A stretch of 64,000 nt of DNA from Flavobacterium foetidum (lineage in GTDB: Bacteria; Bacteroidota; Bacteroidia; Flavobacteriales; Flavobacteriaceae), in the NCBI RefSeq assembly GCF_004634245.1, contig NZ_SJTF01000009.1, forward strand, positions 62,001 through 126,000. The letters are read 5' to 3'. Position 1 is the stretch's first letter; every line of letters begins with the position of its first letter. The notes under the pieces were generated by a model. The model had not been told where the DNA came from. It made no database searches and was given only the letters and a program-made list of their open reading frames with translations. A program made the translations under genes and the position numbers. Of this stretch, positions 43,758-52,018 are shown one piece after another.

Positions 43758-44678
43758 TTAGGACTTATCAATCATTTTTCGATATCGTATCGGTGAAATT
43801 CCTTCTGCTTTTTTGAAGAAGCGACTAAAGTAAGACTGGTCTTCGAAACCTACTTGTGTTGCAATTTCGCCTACAGAAAGTGTGGTTTGAAAGAGTAAAT
43901 ATTTGGCTTCTAACAGTATGTTTTCGTCAATCCATTTCACAGCCGATTTTCCGGTTACTGTTTTGACGCACTTATTTAAATGATTTGGGGTAACATTTAA
44001 TAGGGAAGAGTAATAATTGACTTGATGCTGTGTTTTTATATAATCATGAATCAGTTCCGTGAATTTTGATGTTATAACCTCAGCAGCCGAAATGCCTTTT
44101 ACCGTTTTTACCGTGTTTTTATTCATCTCGTAAAAAAGAGTAATCAGGTACGATTGTACAATATTAAGATCTGTAAATGCAGTTTCAGAATATTCTTTTT
44201 TCAATCTTTTTAAAATATTGACAATATCTTTAATGTCCTCAGGAGGAAGGCTTATTTTCGGATTTCCCGAAATCTTCAAGAAATCGAATTCATTTAAAAG
44301 TTCCCGGCTTCCATATTTCCTAATCAAAATATCAGGATGAAACTGACAGATATATCCTTTGTGTATATTGTTGACATTTTCGAGAGAAAAAATCTGTCCA
44401 GCCGGCACCATAATCATTTCGTTATCTCTAGTGATGTATTCCTGATGCCCCAACTTCATAACATGTTGCCCCGAAGCAATAAAAATTAAGGTATGGCAGG
44501 AGTGCTTAGAAGGTGGTACTGGATGCTGCATCTGCATGATTTCTTCGATTTCGAGACAAAAGAAATGGTCAGAATTGGATTTGAAAAGCAGGTGAATAGG
44601 ATTGTATTCTCCCAGAAACTTTTCCCGAAATCCTGATGGGCTGTAGGTTTCTACTTTTTCAGTCTTTTTTGTTTTCAT
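43758..44678 (-). CDS. AraC family transcriptional regulator
   Basis: The protein has 306 residues. The N-terminal cupin-like ligand domain contains 'HSCHTLIFIASGQHVMKLGHQEYITRDNEMIMVPAGQIFSLENV'. The C-terminal AraC DNA-binding domain is 'HQVNYYSSLLNVTPNHLNKCVKTVTGKSAVKWIDENILLEAKYLLFQTTLSVGEIATQVGFEDQSYFSRFFKKAEGISPIRYRKM'. Its ATG overlaps the stop of the upstream DUF6642-like gene by one base, so the two are coupled. Targets are unknown. Confidence 0.92.
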   Translation of the reverse strand: MKTKKTEKVETYSPSGFREKFLGEYNPIHLLFKSNSDHFFCLEIEEIMQMQHPVPPSKHSCHTLIFIASGQHVMKLGHQEYITRDNEMIMVPAGQIFSLENVNNIHKGYICQFHPDILIRKYGSRELLNEFDFLKISGNPKISLPPEDIKDIVNILKRLKKEYSETAFTDLNIVQSYLITLFYEMNKNTVKTVKGISAAEVITSKFTELIHDYIKTQHQVNYYSSLLNVTPNHLNKCVKTVTGKSAVKWIDENILLEAKYLLFQTTLSVGEIATQVGFEDQSYFSRFFKKAEGISPIRYRKMIDKS

Positions 44679-45241
44679 CAGTAATATAATCTAAAATCGA
44701 GTAGTTTGCAAAGATTGTAATGTTTGGTATAAAGATCTTCGACCACTTCAATAAGATTATCGTTTTCCTGATACAAAGAGAAAAAAGCTTTGTCAATCGT
44801 GCTGCAGCTGGCGATTTTGTTATAAGTTGAGCCGTAACCAGAAATAGCTCTTGCGCCTGTAATGTCTAAGAAATATTGTGCTTCTTCTTCGTTTAGGTCT
44901 AAAACTTTTAGATTGGCAAAATGAATGATTTTGCCTTTCATTTTCCCCTCAAAAAGTTCTGCGATTTCTTCTATGCTGTAGTAATAATCATGAAGACAGA
45001 TGTTGTTTTCCTGTCCCGGCATGGCAAGATAAATGATTTCGTAATCCTTAAAATTATGATCTTCGTAAAGCAAAATATTCAGACTCTCTTCCAAGCCTTC
45101 AATAGTATCGCATGTTTTATGAATACTCGAAATTCCTTGGTCTATTGCAAGTTCTTCGAGGCATTTTACCACATTTGTAGTAATATGATTTTCTACGTCG
45201 GCGACACCTTCAAGGCAAAAAATAAACTTTTCGTTATCCAT
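44678..45241 (-). CDS. DUF6642-like hypothetical protein
   Basis: This 187-residue acidic, soluble protein begins MDNEKFIFCLEGVADVENHI and contains 'ILLYEDHNFKDYEIIYLAMPGQ', 'GKIIHFANLKVLDLNEEEAQYFLDITGARAISGYGSTYNKIASCSTIDKAFFSLYQ'. The 'FCLEG' start and the 'TGARAISGYG' segment resemble DUF6642, and the overall alternation of strands and helices suggests a CHAT/caspase-like or Rossmann-like alpha/beta fold. Both are from memory of the family and not verified. Coupled to the AraC gene. Confidence 0.5.
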   Translation of the reverse strand: MDNEKFIFCLEGVADVENHITTNVVKCLEELAIDQGISSIHKTCDTIEGLEESLNILLYEDHNFKDYEIIYLAMPGQENNICLHDYYYSIEEIAELFEGKMKGKIIHFANLKVLDLNEEEAQYFLDITGARAISGYGSTYNKIASCSTIDKAFFSLYQENDNLIEVVEDLYTKHYNLCKLLDFRLYY

Positions 45242-45390
45242 AAATCCAGATTCTGTTTTTGCTTAAGTCTAATCTTCAGTTTTACAAAAGTATTTTTTCT
45301 GAAAGAAATTTTGCTATGGAATGCCGATTTTAACTTGTTTTTAATTTGAAGATATAGGATAATGAAATCTTTAAATCAAGAATCAAAATA

Positions 45391-45426
45391 AAAAAAGCGA
45401 ATCAGTTTTTGCACTGATCCGCTTTT
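45391..45426. terminator. Terminator downstream of GH130
   Basis: Arms aaaagcgaatcagt and actgatccgctttt (one mismatch) with A/T runs on both sides. It serves the leftward GH130 transcript. Confidence 0.85.
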
Positions 45427-45441
45427 GGTTTTTAATATGGT

Positions 45442-46911
45442 TTACTGATTGCTTTTCTTCAATGCATCCAATAGTTCTGCAAGATCGACAACTCCGTAAG
45501 TAGAGCAGTAGTCTGATACAGCATAAGGCAAAATAAGGCTATTGTTATGAATAATGGCACCACAAGAATATACTACATTCGGAACATATCCTTCGCGTTC
45601 ATCTTCTAAGGGCGAAAGCAATGGCTCCTTCAATCTTCCGATTTCTTTAGAAGGATCATCAAGATCAAATAAAGATGCTCCAATGCAATAACGGCGCATG
45701 GTTCCGACCCCGTGTGTGATTACCAGCCAGCCTTCTGTTGTCCATAGGGGAGAACCGCAGTTTCCGATTTGTGTGAATTCCCATGTGTATCTTGGTTCCT
45801 GAAGCAAAATCGGCGTGTTCCATTGAGTGACACGTTCAGAATACATAATATAATTGTTTACACCGTCTATACGGGCCAGCATAGCATATTTACCTTTTAT
45901 TTTTCTAGGAAACAAAGCCAGATTTTTATTTTGTGCACCAGCTCCATGCAAAGGCATAACTCTGAAATTATAAAAATCTTCGGTAGAAATTAATTTAGGA
46001 AGTATTGTATGACCGTTGTAAGCTGTATAGGTTGCCATGACGCGTGCAGAATCGTCGTCGTCGACAAAACGCACAAAACGAGCATCTTCGATTCCGCGGC
46101 TTTCAGAATCCGAAATCGGAAAAATGACACGTTCAGTAATGTCAGAATCGTGCTTAAACTGCAAGTCGTAAAAAGAATTCGCAAGCCATAATATTTCCTG
46201 AAGCGCTATTCGTCTTTCTTCGCGAATTACAGGGTCGCTAAGGTTTTGTTTTAGTATGTTTTTTAAAACGGCAAATTCAAATTCATTCGGAAGATCCTGC
46301 ATGATTTGGACAATGTATTTGTCTGTAGTATGCATCTCTGACAATTTGGTCAAAAATCGTTCTTTATTGAATAAAGTCTTGTGCTCGATTTCGGCCTTGT
46401 CAATATGATTACCAATTTTCATGATATGAAGATTGTTGTCGCGGTCCAAAATTCCTCTTCTAAAAACGATGGAAGAGATATGGCCTTCTCCTGTGGCTCG
46501 AAAAGAAATAATAACTCTCTTTTCGCCTGCTTCGAGTCCGGTTTGGTCAAAATCTTCAACAATTGAAGGATTAAAAATTGCGGCAGATTCAATTGCATAT
46601 TCCATTGTGCAATAGGATCCAATAAGCATTTTACGGTCGAGAGATAATGCTTCGTAATCTATCTGCATGGCTTCGATTACGGGTCTGATTTTTTCGCAGT
46701 GTCTGAAAAAAACTGCTGAAATATTTCGATGACGTCTTGCAAACTCTCTTAAGGTTTGTTCCAAAGTCTGCAAAACTTGTTTGTCGTCGAGCATCATGAT
46801 ACGAGTTACCATCTGCTGGGTTCTTTCGTAACCGTTCATGAAATAACGAGCAACAACTCTTCTGGAATCGGGTGTAAATTTTATGTTTTTTCGGGTGACG
46901 GATACTCGCAT
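45442..46911 (-). CDS. Glycoside hydrolase family 130 protein (beta-mannoside phosphorylase-like)
   Basis: The 489-residue protein contains GH130 five-bladed propeller motifs: 'ESRGIEDARFVRF' (the family E-D-x-R catalytic region), 'ATYTAYNG', 'LFPRKIKGKYAMLARIDGVNNYIMYSE', 'GNCGSPLWTTEGWLVITHGVG' and 'YVPNVVYSCGAIIHNNSLILPYAVSDY'. GH130 enzymes phosphorolyse or hydrolyse beta-mannosides. An N-terminal helical extension of about 200 residues is longer than in minimal GH130 enzymes and is seen in a Bacteroidota subgroup. No signal peptide, so it acts in the cytosol. The substrate is not deducible; no mannan genes are adjacent. Confidence 0.85.
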   Translation of the reverse strand: MRVSVTRKNIKFTPDSRRVVARYFMNGYERTQQMVTRIMMLDDKQVLQTLEQTLREFARRHRNISAVFFRHCEKIRPVIEAMQIDYEALSLDRKMLIGSYCTMEYAIESAAIFNPSIVEDFDQTGLEAGEKRVIISFRATGEGHISSIVFRRGILDRDNNLHIMKIGNHIDKAEIEHKTLFNKERFLTKLSEMHTTDKYIVQIMQDLPNEFEFAVLKNILKQNLSDPVIREERRIALQEILWLANSFYDLQFKHDSDITERVIFPISDSESRGIEDARFVRFVDDDDSARVMATYTAYNGHTILPKLISTEDFYNFRVMPLHGAGAQNKNLALFPRKIKGKYAMLARIDGVNNYIMYSERVTQWNTPILLQEPRYTWEFTQIGNCGSPLWTTEGWLVITHGVGTMRRYCIGASLFDLDDPSKEIGRLKEPLLSPLEDEREGYVPNVVYSCGAIIHNNSLILPYAVSDYCSTYGVVDLAELLDALKKSNQ

Positions 46912-47279
46912 AGATTTTAATTTAGTTTTAGAATTCGACAGCAGATTTCTTTTGTGAGTCTAAATACAAAATTATCAGGAATATAAATCCTGATACGAGC
47001 TTTTTTGCTTAGGACGAAATCTGTTTCTAACAACAAGTTAATAATTTTGTTAAAGAAAAAAGCCTAATTTTTTATTAAAATTGTTTTTCCGCATTTATTT
47101 CTTAATTGATGAAAGAATAAAATTACAGAAAAAGGAATCTCTAGATTTTCAATGAATTGAATGCGGTTTTACAGACAGAAGAATTTGAGCAAAGTGGCGA
47201 TTATAACAATTGGAAAATTTATTGTAAGCTAAATAAATCGGTTTGAAGCAATAGTTGGTAAATTCATATGTAAAGTTTG
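46912..47279. other. Divergent gap between GH130 and the SpoU gene, no gene seen
   Basis: AT-rich and without a credible coding frame. It presumably holds the GH130 promoter; the only clear signal I see is the SpoU promoter at its right end. Confidence 0.5.
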
Positions 47280-47287
47280 TACTTTTG
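47255..47287 (+). promoter_or_regulatory. Consensus Flavobacterium promoter for the SpoU gene
   Basis: TTG (47255-47257), a 22-bp spacer and TACTTTTG (47280-47287) fit the TTG / TAnnTTTG consensus. The ATG begins 5 bp later, so the transcript would be nearly leaderless. Confidence 0.6.
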
Positions 47288-47292
47288 CATTT

Positions 47293-47751
47293 ATGAATGA
47301 TAACTTTATAAATGAGTATTTTGGCATAGGAATACAAAATGGTAAGACACCCGAAAATTTGGGAGTTTTGTGGCGTTCGGCTCAAAACATGGGCGCTACT
47401 TTTATATTTACCATTGGTAATCGATATGCTAAACAAGCATGTGATACTCATGATGCTGTAAAAGCGATTCCTTATTTTCATTACGAAACTTTTGAGGATT
47501 TCTATGAAAATTTACCTAAAGGAGCAAGATTAGTGGGAGTAGAACTGGCAGAAAAAGCCTCTGATTTAGAAACTTTTGAACATCCAAGAAGATGCGTTTA
47601 TTTATTGGGGGCAGAAGATCATGGTTTGTCCAAAAATGCAATGAGCAAATGTCATAGTTTAGTGAAATTTAAATCAGCAAAAAGCCTAAATGTGGCGGTG
47701 GCAGGAACTATCATTATGTACGACAGAAATTTGCCAAAGCCACGTTCATAA
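47293..47751 (+). CDS. SpoU/TrmH family RNA 2'-O-methyltransferase
   Basis: This 152-residue SPOUT protein has the three family motifs: 'NLGVLWRSAQNMGA' (motif 1, Asn/Arg), 'YLLGAEDHGLSKNA' (motif 2) and 'SLNVAVAGTIIMYDR' (motif 3, the knot). It consists of the catalytic knot only, without the RNA-binding extension of larger TrmH/RlmB proteins, like TrmL-type enzymes. The target RNA (tRNA wobble or rRNA) is not determined. Confidence 0.9.
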   Translation: MNDNFINEYFGIGIQNGKTPENLGVLWRSAQNMGATFIFTIGNRYAKQACDTHDAVKAIPYFHYETFEDFYENLPKGARLVGVELAEKASDLETFEHPRRCVYLLGAEDHGLSKNAMSKCHSLVKFKSAKSLNVAVAGTIIMYDRNLPKPRS

Positions 47752-47795
47752 AAAAGGTTTTTTATCAATTAGTTTTAGTAGCTATTTAGTAGTTG

Positions 47796-48128
47796 TTATT
47801 CCTCCATTTTATATGAATTGATAAATCGAAAATTCTTCTCTAGCTTTTTTTTTCTGAAAACTTTATATTTCCAGGATTTTTCATTTTTTGAAATGGAATC
47901 TCCGACCAATAATTTAAAAGTGTCTACAGCGGTAATGTTAATTTGCAGGTCGTTTGGTAGATAGTATTTACAAGTTCTCTTCTGTCTATTACTGCTGTCT
48001 ATAATTTTTGCATCTATTTTTGAATTATAAAATCGCTCTCGAGCTCTATTTCCAATCAATCCAAAAAAGCCTAAAATGATAAAAGGAAGCGAAATCACTA
48101 ATATCTGAATGAATTTATTAGATTTCAT
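47796..48128 (-). CDS. Membrane-anchored hypothetical protein
   Basis: The probable start is the ATG at 48128 (MKSNKFIQILVISLPFIILG), giving 110 residues with one N-terminal membrane segment and a basic extracytoplasmic part ('DAKIIDSSNRQKRTCKYYLPNDLQINITAVDTFKLLVGDSISKNEKSWKYKVFRK'). No family recognised. The pattern (short anchor plus a domain with 'GDSI.K') resembles other small Flavobacterium orphan proteins such as the broken gene at 57108. Confidence 0.5.
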   Translation of the reverse strand: MKSNKFIQILVISLPFIILGFFGLIGNRARERFYNSKIDAKIIDSSNRQKRTCKYYLPNDLQINITAVDTFKLLVGDSISKNEKSWKYKVFRKKKLEKNFRFINSYKMEE

Positions 48129-48155
48129 ATTTTCCTGACAGAATTTTTTATTCAT

Positions 48156-48442
48156 TCTTTTTAAGATTAAGGTAATACATTATGTAACTTTATCAGATTC
48201 CACAAAGTGAATAAGCAGTAAAACAAAAAAGCATTCAAATATCTAACCGATTTATTAAAGATTTTCATGAAATTGTAGCATAGTAATTCGTAATTCTGTT
48301 CTTATTAAGCGTCTTTCCATGCGGTTTTAATTTTACTTTATAGCAATTAAATAATTTTCCCGTTTAGCACAAAATTGCCAAGGACAAATTATATCTAAAT
48401 TGCACTAAATAGCAATGCCTTGTATAGCTATTAGCGGTAATT
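48156..48442. other. Gap without recognisable features
   Basis: About 290 bp, AT-rich, with no credible ORF, RNA gene or strong hairpin seen. Confidence 0.4.
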
Positions 48443-49120
48443 TTAATTAATTTCAAAGATGTTGGATTTTTCTATATTTTTAATATCAGCCTCATATTCT
48501 TTAGAAGTAATTACTCCTTTGTCTTCAAAGTAAAATTTTAAAAAAATCTTTGAAACACTGATAGGAATTGTGTTTGAGGTTTTAACAGTTCGATTCAATC
48601 CACTAAAAAGGGGCTGTAGCTGAAAGTAAGAATATTTTTTATATTTTTCATTTTCTGAAAATTTATAATAACCTTTGATTATTCTACTTGAAGTGTTGTT
48701 TTTAAAATCAAACTTTACTGTTGTAAATCCGTTTTTAGGATCGGTTTCTAAGTCACATTCGGAAAAGTCCTCTTCTATGTCTTTTGTTTCAATATTTAAA
48801 GTTTTGGATTCACCAGGTATAAAATATTTAAAGCAAACATTTTCATAATAGTACGGAGAAGTTGCGTTAAAACAAATAATATTGTAATGTACAGAGGTTT
48901 TGAGCTTATATTTCAGCTTAACACTTTTACCTGCGGGTAATTTTTTATCAATTAAATTTTCATTAAATATTTGTCCGCAATAAGGTGCTTTAAGTATAGA
49001 GTCATATTCAATTATGTAAAAATTTGTAATTGGAGTTTTAGTATTATTTTTCACAATTATTTGACTGTGAATTTTAAAACTTATCAAAATTAAAATTGAT
49101 AAAAGTGTTGTTTTTTTCAT
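48443..49120 (-). CDS. Exported hypothetical protein
   Basis: This 225-residue protein has a signal peptide (MKKTTLLSILILISFKIHSQ). The body is beta-rich with repeated patterns such as 'IIVKNNTKTPITNFYIIEYD', 'KLPAGKSVKLKYKLKTSVHYNIICFNATSPYYYENVCFKYFIPGESKTLNIETKD' and 'TTVKFDFKNNTSSRIIKGYYKFSENEKYK'. This suggests two immunoglobulin-like domains. No named family is recognised. Confidence 0.6.
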   Translation of the reverse strand: MKKTTLLSILILISFKIHSQIIVKNNTKTPITNFYIIEYDSILKAPYCGQIFNENLIDKKLPAGKSVKLKYKLKTSVHYNIICFNATSPYYYENVCFKYFIPGESKTLNIETKDIEEDFSECDLETDPKNGFTTVKFDFKNNTSSRIIKGYYKFSENEKYKKYSYFQLQPLFSGLNRTVKTSNTIPISVSKIFLKFYFEDKGVITSKEYEADIKNIEKSNIFEIN

Positions 49121-49224
49121 GTTTTTTCTTTGTTATTATAGTATTTCATATCTTGAAAATGTTCTTATGAGAGCTATGCGAATGTCTCCTGACTTCGCAC
49201 CCGCAATCTAAATCAAATATAAAC

Positions 49225-49257
49225 AAAAAAAGCTCCAGATTTCTCTGAAGCTTTTGT
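49225..49257 (-). terminator. Terminator behind the displaced tRNA 3' half
   Basis: On the + strand the sequence is aaaaaaagctccagat ... ctctgaagctttt, a hairpin with an A/T tail. A near-identical hairpin lies at 51961-51988 behind an unrelated gene. Confidence 0.8.
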
Positions 49258-49262
49258 CCCTG

Positions 49263-49319
49263 TAGCGGGAACAGGACTCGAACCTGTGTCCGCCGCGGCG
49301 GATATGAGCCCGCCGCGCT
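49263..49319 (-). pseudogene. Displaced 3' half of initiator tRNA
   Basis: The minus strand ends in the same 26-nt T-arm/acceptor 3' strand as the intact initiator tRNA at 49632. Further in it shares the GGGCTCATA anticodon segment. Between these the anticodon stem has been altered to a GC-rich sequence (ccgccgcggcgg on the + strand), and the 5' half is missing. The GIY-YIG stop codon overlaps its edge. It cannot form a functional tRNA. Confidence 0.8.
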
Positions 49320-49572
49320 AAATCTCAGAAATAAGATTTTTTATGAATTCTCTTCCTATTCCGGTTTTTAAATATTTTTCTCTTTTTATTGCTTCGGTTT
49401 TAGAATTAAAAAATTCAACATGAATAACTATCCATGGTCTGAATTTTAGAGTATAACCTTTTGTCCCAAGAAAATTATGTGATTTGAATCTATCAATTAA
49501 GTTAGAAGTGAAGCCAGTGTAGGTTTTCTTAAATTTTTTAGAATAAAGAATGTAAACAACAAATTCATCCAT
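49318..49572 (-). CDS. GIY-YIG nuclease family protein nested in a split tRNA locus
   Basis: The start is taken at 49572 (MDEFVVYILYSKKFKKTYTG), giving 84 residues. The domain is complete: the GIY-equivalent VYIL and YIG-equivalent YTG, the conserved Arg and following His (LIDRFKSHN), and the catalytic Glu region 'FNSKTEAIKREKYLKTGIGREFI'. This is the short UPF0213/UvrC-like type with no extra DNA-binding domain. The gene lies exactly between intact initiator tRNA plus its terminator (upstream on the minus strand) and a displaced tRNA 3' half, and its last codons abut that half. This arrangement suggests a mobile, tRNA-targeting unit. Confidence 0.85.
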   Translation of the reverse strand: MDEFVVYILYSKKFKKTYTGFTSNLIDRFKSHNFLGTKGYTLKFRPWIVIHVEFFNSKTEAIKREKYLKTGIGREFIKNLISEI

Positions 49573-49591
49573 ATTACAAAATGCTATAAAC

Positions 49592-49627
49592 AAAAAAAAA
49601 CACCACTTGCAATAAGTGGTGTTTTTC
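49592..49627 (-). terminator. Terminator behind initiator tRNA
   Basis: Arms aacaccactt and aagtggtgtt with a 5-nt loop and an A/T tail. It separates the tRNA from the GIY-YIG gene. Confidence 0.85.
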
Positions 49628-49631
49628 TTAG

Positions 49632-49704
49632 TAGCGGGAACAGGACTCGAACCTGTGACCTTCGGGTTATGAGCCCGACGAGCTGCCTACTGCTCTATCC
49701 CGCG
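49632..49704 (-). tRNA. Initiator tRNA-fMet (anticodon CAT)
   Basis: The minus strand begins CGCGGGATAGAGCAG and has the anticodon arm TCGGG-CTCATAA-CCCGA with the three consecutive G-C pairs diagnostic of initiator tRNA. The first acceptor position is mismatched (C1 against T72), also an initiator trait. The T-arm is ACAGG-TTCGAGT-CCTGT. Intact despite the adjacent insertion. Confidence 0.92.
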
Positions 49705-49824
49705 ATGTTTCGGGTGCAAAGATACACACTAAATGCATTTTTACAACAGTTTTTATGATTTATTTTTGTTTTTTTAATTTAAAACGCTGATTTTTAGGTT
49801 TTTATGTTTGATTAAAAGAGCTTT

Positions 49825-50349
49825 TTAAACTTCATATGATAGTAATTCTTCGTACGGATTTCCTTTTAAACCCAATAATAAAGCAAAGGCAGGTTCTGTT
49901 TTATGTCCGTTTTGTTTTAGTTTAATGATCTCTACACGAAAATTTTCACCTTTTGAACGAAGGATTTTAGCTTCAACAACCATGTGTTTATAAGCATTTT
50001 GATTTTGCGTTGGAATATTTTGTCCAAATATTTCAATTTCGAATTCATCTAGTCTGAAACTCGCAACGACGCTTTCCTGAGCATTAATTATGTTTTCTTT
50101 TATCCAAAAGCCATTGTATTTTTGAAAAAGCAATTTTACTTTTTCAATAAAATAAGTTTTGTTTTTCCAATAGCAAATAATATCCAAATCACTTCCGTCA
50201 ATATCGATATTTATCGGAATTGTTCCGGTTATGAGAGCGTCAAATTCTGCCAGATTTTCCAAAACTTTATAGTGGGTAAGAACCTCAAAAGCCCGTTTTT
50301 GTTTTAGATTTCCGTTTTTTAGATAGGCGATTTTTGTAAAATCAGTCAT
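49825..50349 (-). CDS. DUF4269 domain-containing protein
   Basis: I use the ATG at 50349 (MTDFTKIAYLKNGNLKQKRA), giving 174 residues; the longer frame overlaps the upstream gene too far. 'LAEFDALITGTIPINIDIDGSDLDIICYW' is the DUF4269 core and looks like a nucleotidyltransferase-type G-(S)-x-(n)-D-x-D site. The rest ('FRLDEFEIEIFGQNIPTQNQNAYKHMVVEAKIL') fits the family. It overlaps the stop of the GT39 gene by 8 bp. Substrate unknown. Confidence 0.8.
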   Translation of the reverse strand: MTDFTKIAYLKNGNLKQKRAFEVLTHYKVLENLAEFDALITGTIPINIDIDGSDLDIICYWKNKTYFIEKVKLLFQKYNGFWIKENIINAQESVVASFRLDEFEIEIFGQNIPTQNQNAYKHMVVEAKILRSKGENFRVEIIKLKQNGHKTEPAFALLLGLKGNPYEELLSYEV

Positions 50350-51868
50350 TATAGTTCTTGGTTTCTTTAATTTCGTCTTCGAGTCTTTTTCTGATATCGA
50401 TTTTGGCTTTTGTAAAAACAAAAATAGTGGTCAGATATTCTCTTGCATACTTGTTTGTAATTTGTCCGCCAATTACCGAAGTGCCGAAAAACGGAGATGT
50501 TTCTGCAAATTCCTTGCTTTCTTCATCAAACTCCTTTATGCGAATCAGGTTTTTATACGGGATGCTAAGGTCAAACCAGTTTACGTAATCGGCATTAAAA
50601 GAAACGGCTTTTATCCCTTTTTTTGAATAAAAATTAATAGCTCCCGCCTGACCGTAATTATCGCACAAAACAAGAGTTTCTTTTTGATTCGGAAGCAAAT
50701 TGTAAATTGAATCGGTTTTGCGTGCCAATTCTTTCCATCCGAGCATATCGGCAAAATCTTGAGGCAATTTGTGATTTTTTCCGTCTTCCCATCGAAGCAT
50801 TCCTAACTTTTTATATTTTTCCTGATGAGAAGCGATGTATTGCGGACTTTTATTTGGAAAGACAATATCGTACATCGGAATAAAAAATAAAACGGGAAAT
50901 AATGCTACAACTGGCCTTAAGAATCTCTTCCTGTCTTTTTCTGAAATATCGGACAAAAACACAGAGCCAAAAGCGATATAAATTGGGTATAAACCGATGG
51001 CATAATAAGCTTTGGCTTTGAAATAAATAAAAATCAGAAGAGTGAAAACTAATGAAAAGGATAAAAACTTAAATTCTTGAAAAGGTTTATAAAACAACAA
51101 CGCATAAAAACCTGCAAGAATTACCAATATCGAACCGATAAAAAACAGCAGTTGTTCTTTTAAAAAATCGATACGATTTACGTTTACCAATTGTGTTTCT
51201 GACAGCTCTTTCATATGATGAACAATCGGGAAATTATTATTGTACTGCCATAAAAGATTCGGAAGCATTAGAACTAATCCGAAAATTAGAGCGATGTATA
51301 ATTCTCTTTTTACGAATATCATTCGCTGTTTTGTCAGTAGTATTGCAGGTACGATTCCGAGCAACAGAAATACGATATTGTATTTGTTTAGAAATCCGAA
51401 AGCAAAAGTTATTGCGGCGAAAAAAAGCCATTTTGTTTTTTCAGAACTAAAGTATCGAATTAAAAAATAGTAAAACAAAGTCCAGCAAAGAACATCAAGC
51501 GAATTGGGCTGAAAAAGCATATTCAGCCTTAGCAAACACGAAAATAAAATACAAAGAGCGCCTAAAGTCAGGGCATAGAAGCCACCTTTTAGATGTTCGA
51601 TTGTTTTCCAAACAACTAAAAGAGTTAGAGCACCAAATAGGGCAGGGAAGAACTTTATCCAGAAAACTGAATTTCCGAGAAGAAAAATCAGATAAGAAAT
51701 CCATGAGGTTACTGGCGGAACAGACAAATAACCCCAAGCCAAATGATGCGCCTGGTCGAGATGTAAGTATTCATCACGTTGTAAATCGTATGCAGCGTTT
51801 ACCAAAAAATAGTGTAGCGCAAATTTTAAAATAATAAATCCGATTAAAACAATGGTTTTCTTACTCAT
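50342..51868 (-). CDS. Glycosyltransferase family 39 (ArnT/PMT-like) membrane protein
   Basis: This 508-residue protein has about ten membrane segments and a soluble C-terminal part. The first periplasmic loop holds the acidic GT39 motif ('AAYDLQRDEYLHLDQAHHLAWGYLSVPPVTSWISYL'), and 'LFQPNSLDVLCWTLFYYFLIRYF' and 'FGFLNKYNIVFLLLGIVPAILLTKQR' are typical of the family. GT39 enzymes use lipid-linked sugars to modify lipid A or proteins on the periplasmic side. The acceptor is unknown here. Coupled to the DUF4269 gene. Confidence 0.85.
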   Translation of the reverse strand: MSKKTIVLIGFIILKFALHYFLVNAAYDLQRDEYLHLDQAHHLAWGYLSVPPVTSWISYLIFLLGNSVFWIKFFPALFGALTLLVVWKTIEHLKGGFYALTLGALCILFSCLLRLNMLFQPNSLDVLCWTLFYYFLIRYFSSEKTKWLFFAAITFAFGFLNKYNIVFLLLGIVPAILLTKQRMIFVKRELYIALIFGLVLMLPNLLWQYNNNFPIVHHMKELSETQLVNVNRIDFLKEQLLFFIGSILVILAGFYALLFYKPFQEFKFLSFSLVFTLLIFIYFKAKAYYAIGLYPIYIAFGSVFLSDISEKDRKRFLRPVVALFPVLFFIPMYDIVFPNKSPQYIASHQEKYKKLGMLRWEDGKNHKLPQDFADMLGWKELARKTDSIYNLLPNQKETLVLCDNYGQAGAINFYSKKGIKAVSFNADYVNWFDLSIPYKNLIRIKEFDEESKEFAETSPFFGTSVIGGQITNKYAREYLTTIFVFTKAKIDIRKRLEDEIKETKNYND

Positions 51869-51960
51869 TCTAGTCTGGTTTGGAGCGGGTTAAATTTTAG
51901 TTTCAGCTAAGATATTATTTATTTTGAAAATTGTTTTAGAAATTAAAATGCGTCAAAATA

Positions 51961-51988
51961 AAAAAGCTCCAGATTTTCTGAAGCTTTT
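51961..51988 (-). terminator. Terminator of the DUF4494 gene
   Basis: aaaaagctccag..ctgaagctttt hairpin with A/T runs; nearly the same sequence as the hairpin at 49225. Confidence 0.8.
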
Positions 51989-52018
51989 CAATGTTGTATA
52001 ACGTGCTAATGCAAGAAA

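Noticed and set aside
47149..47481. 110-residue minus-strand frame
   Set aside because: It lies antisense to the SpoU methyltransferase start and promoter and has no coding character of its own.
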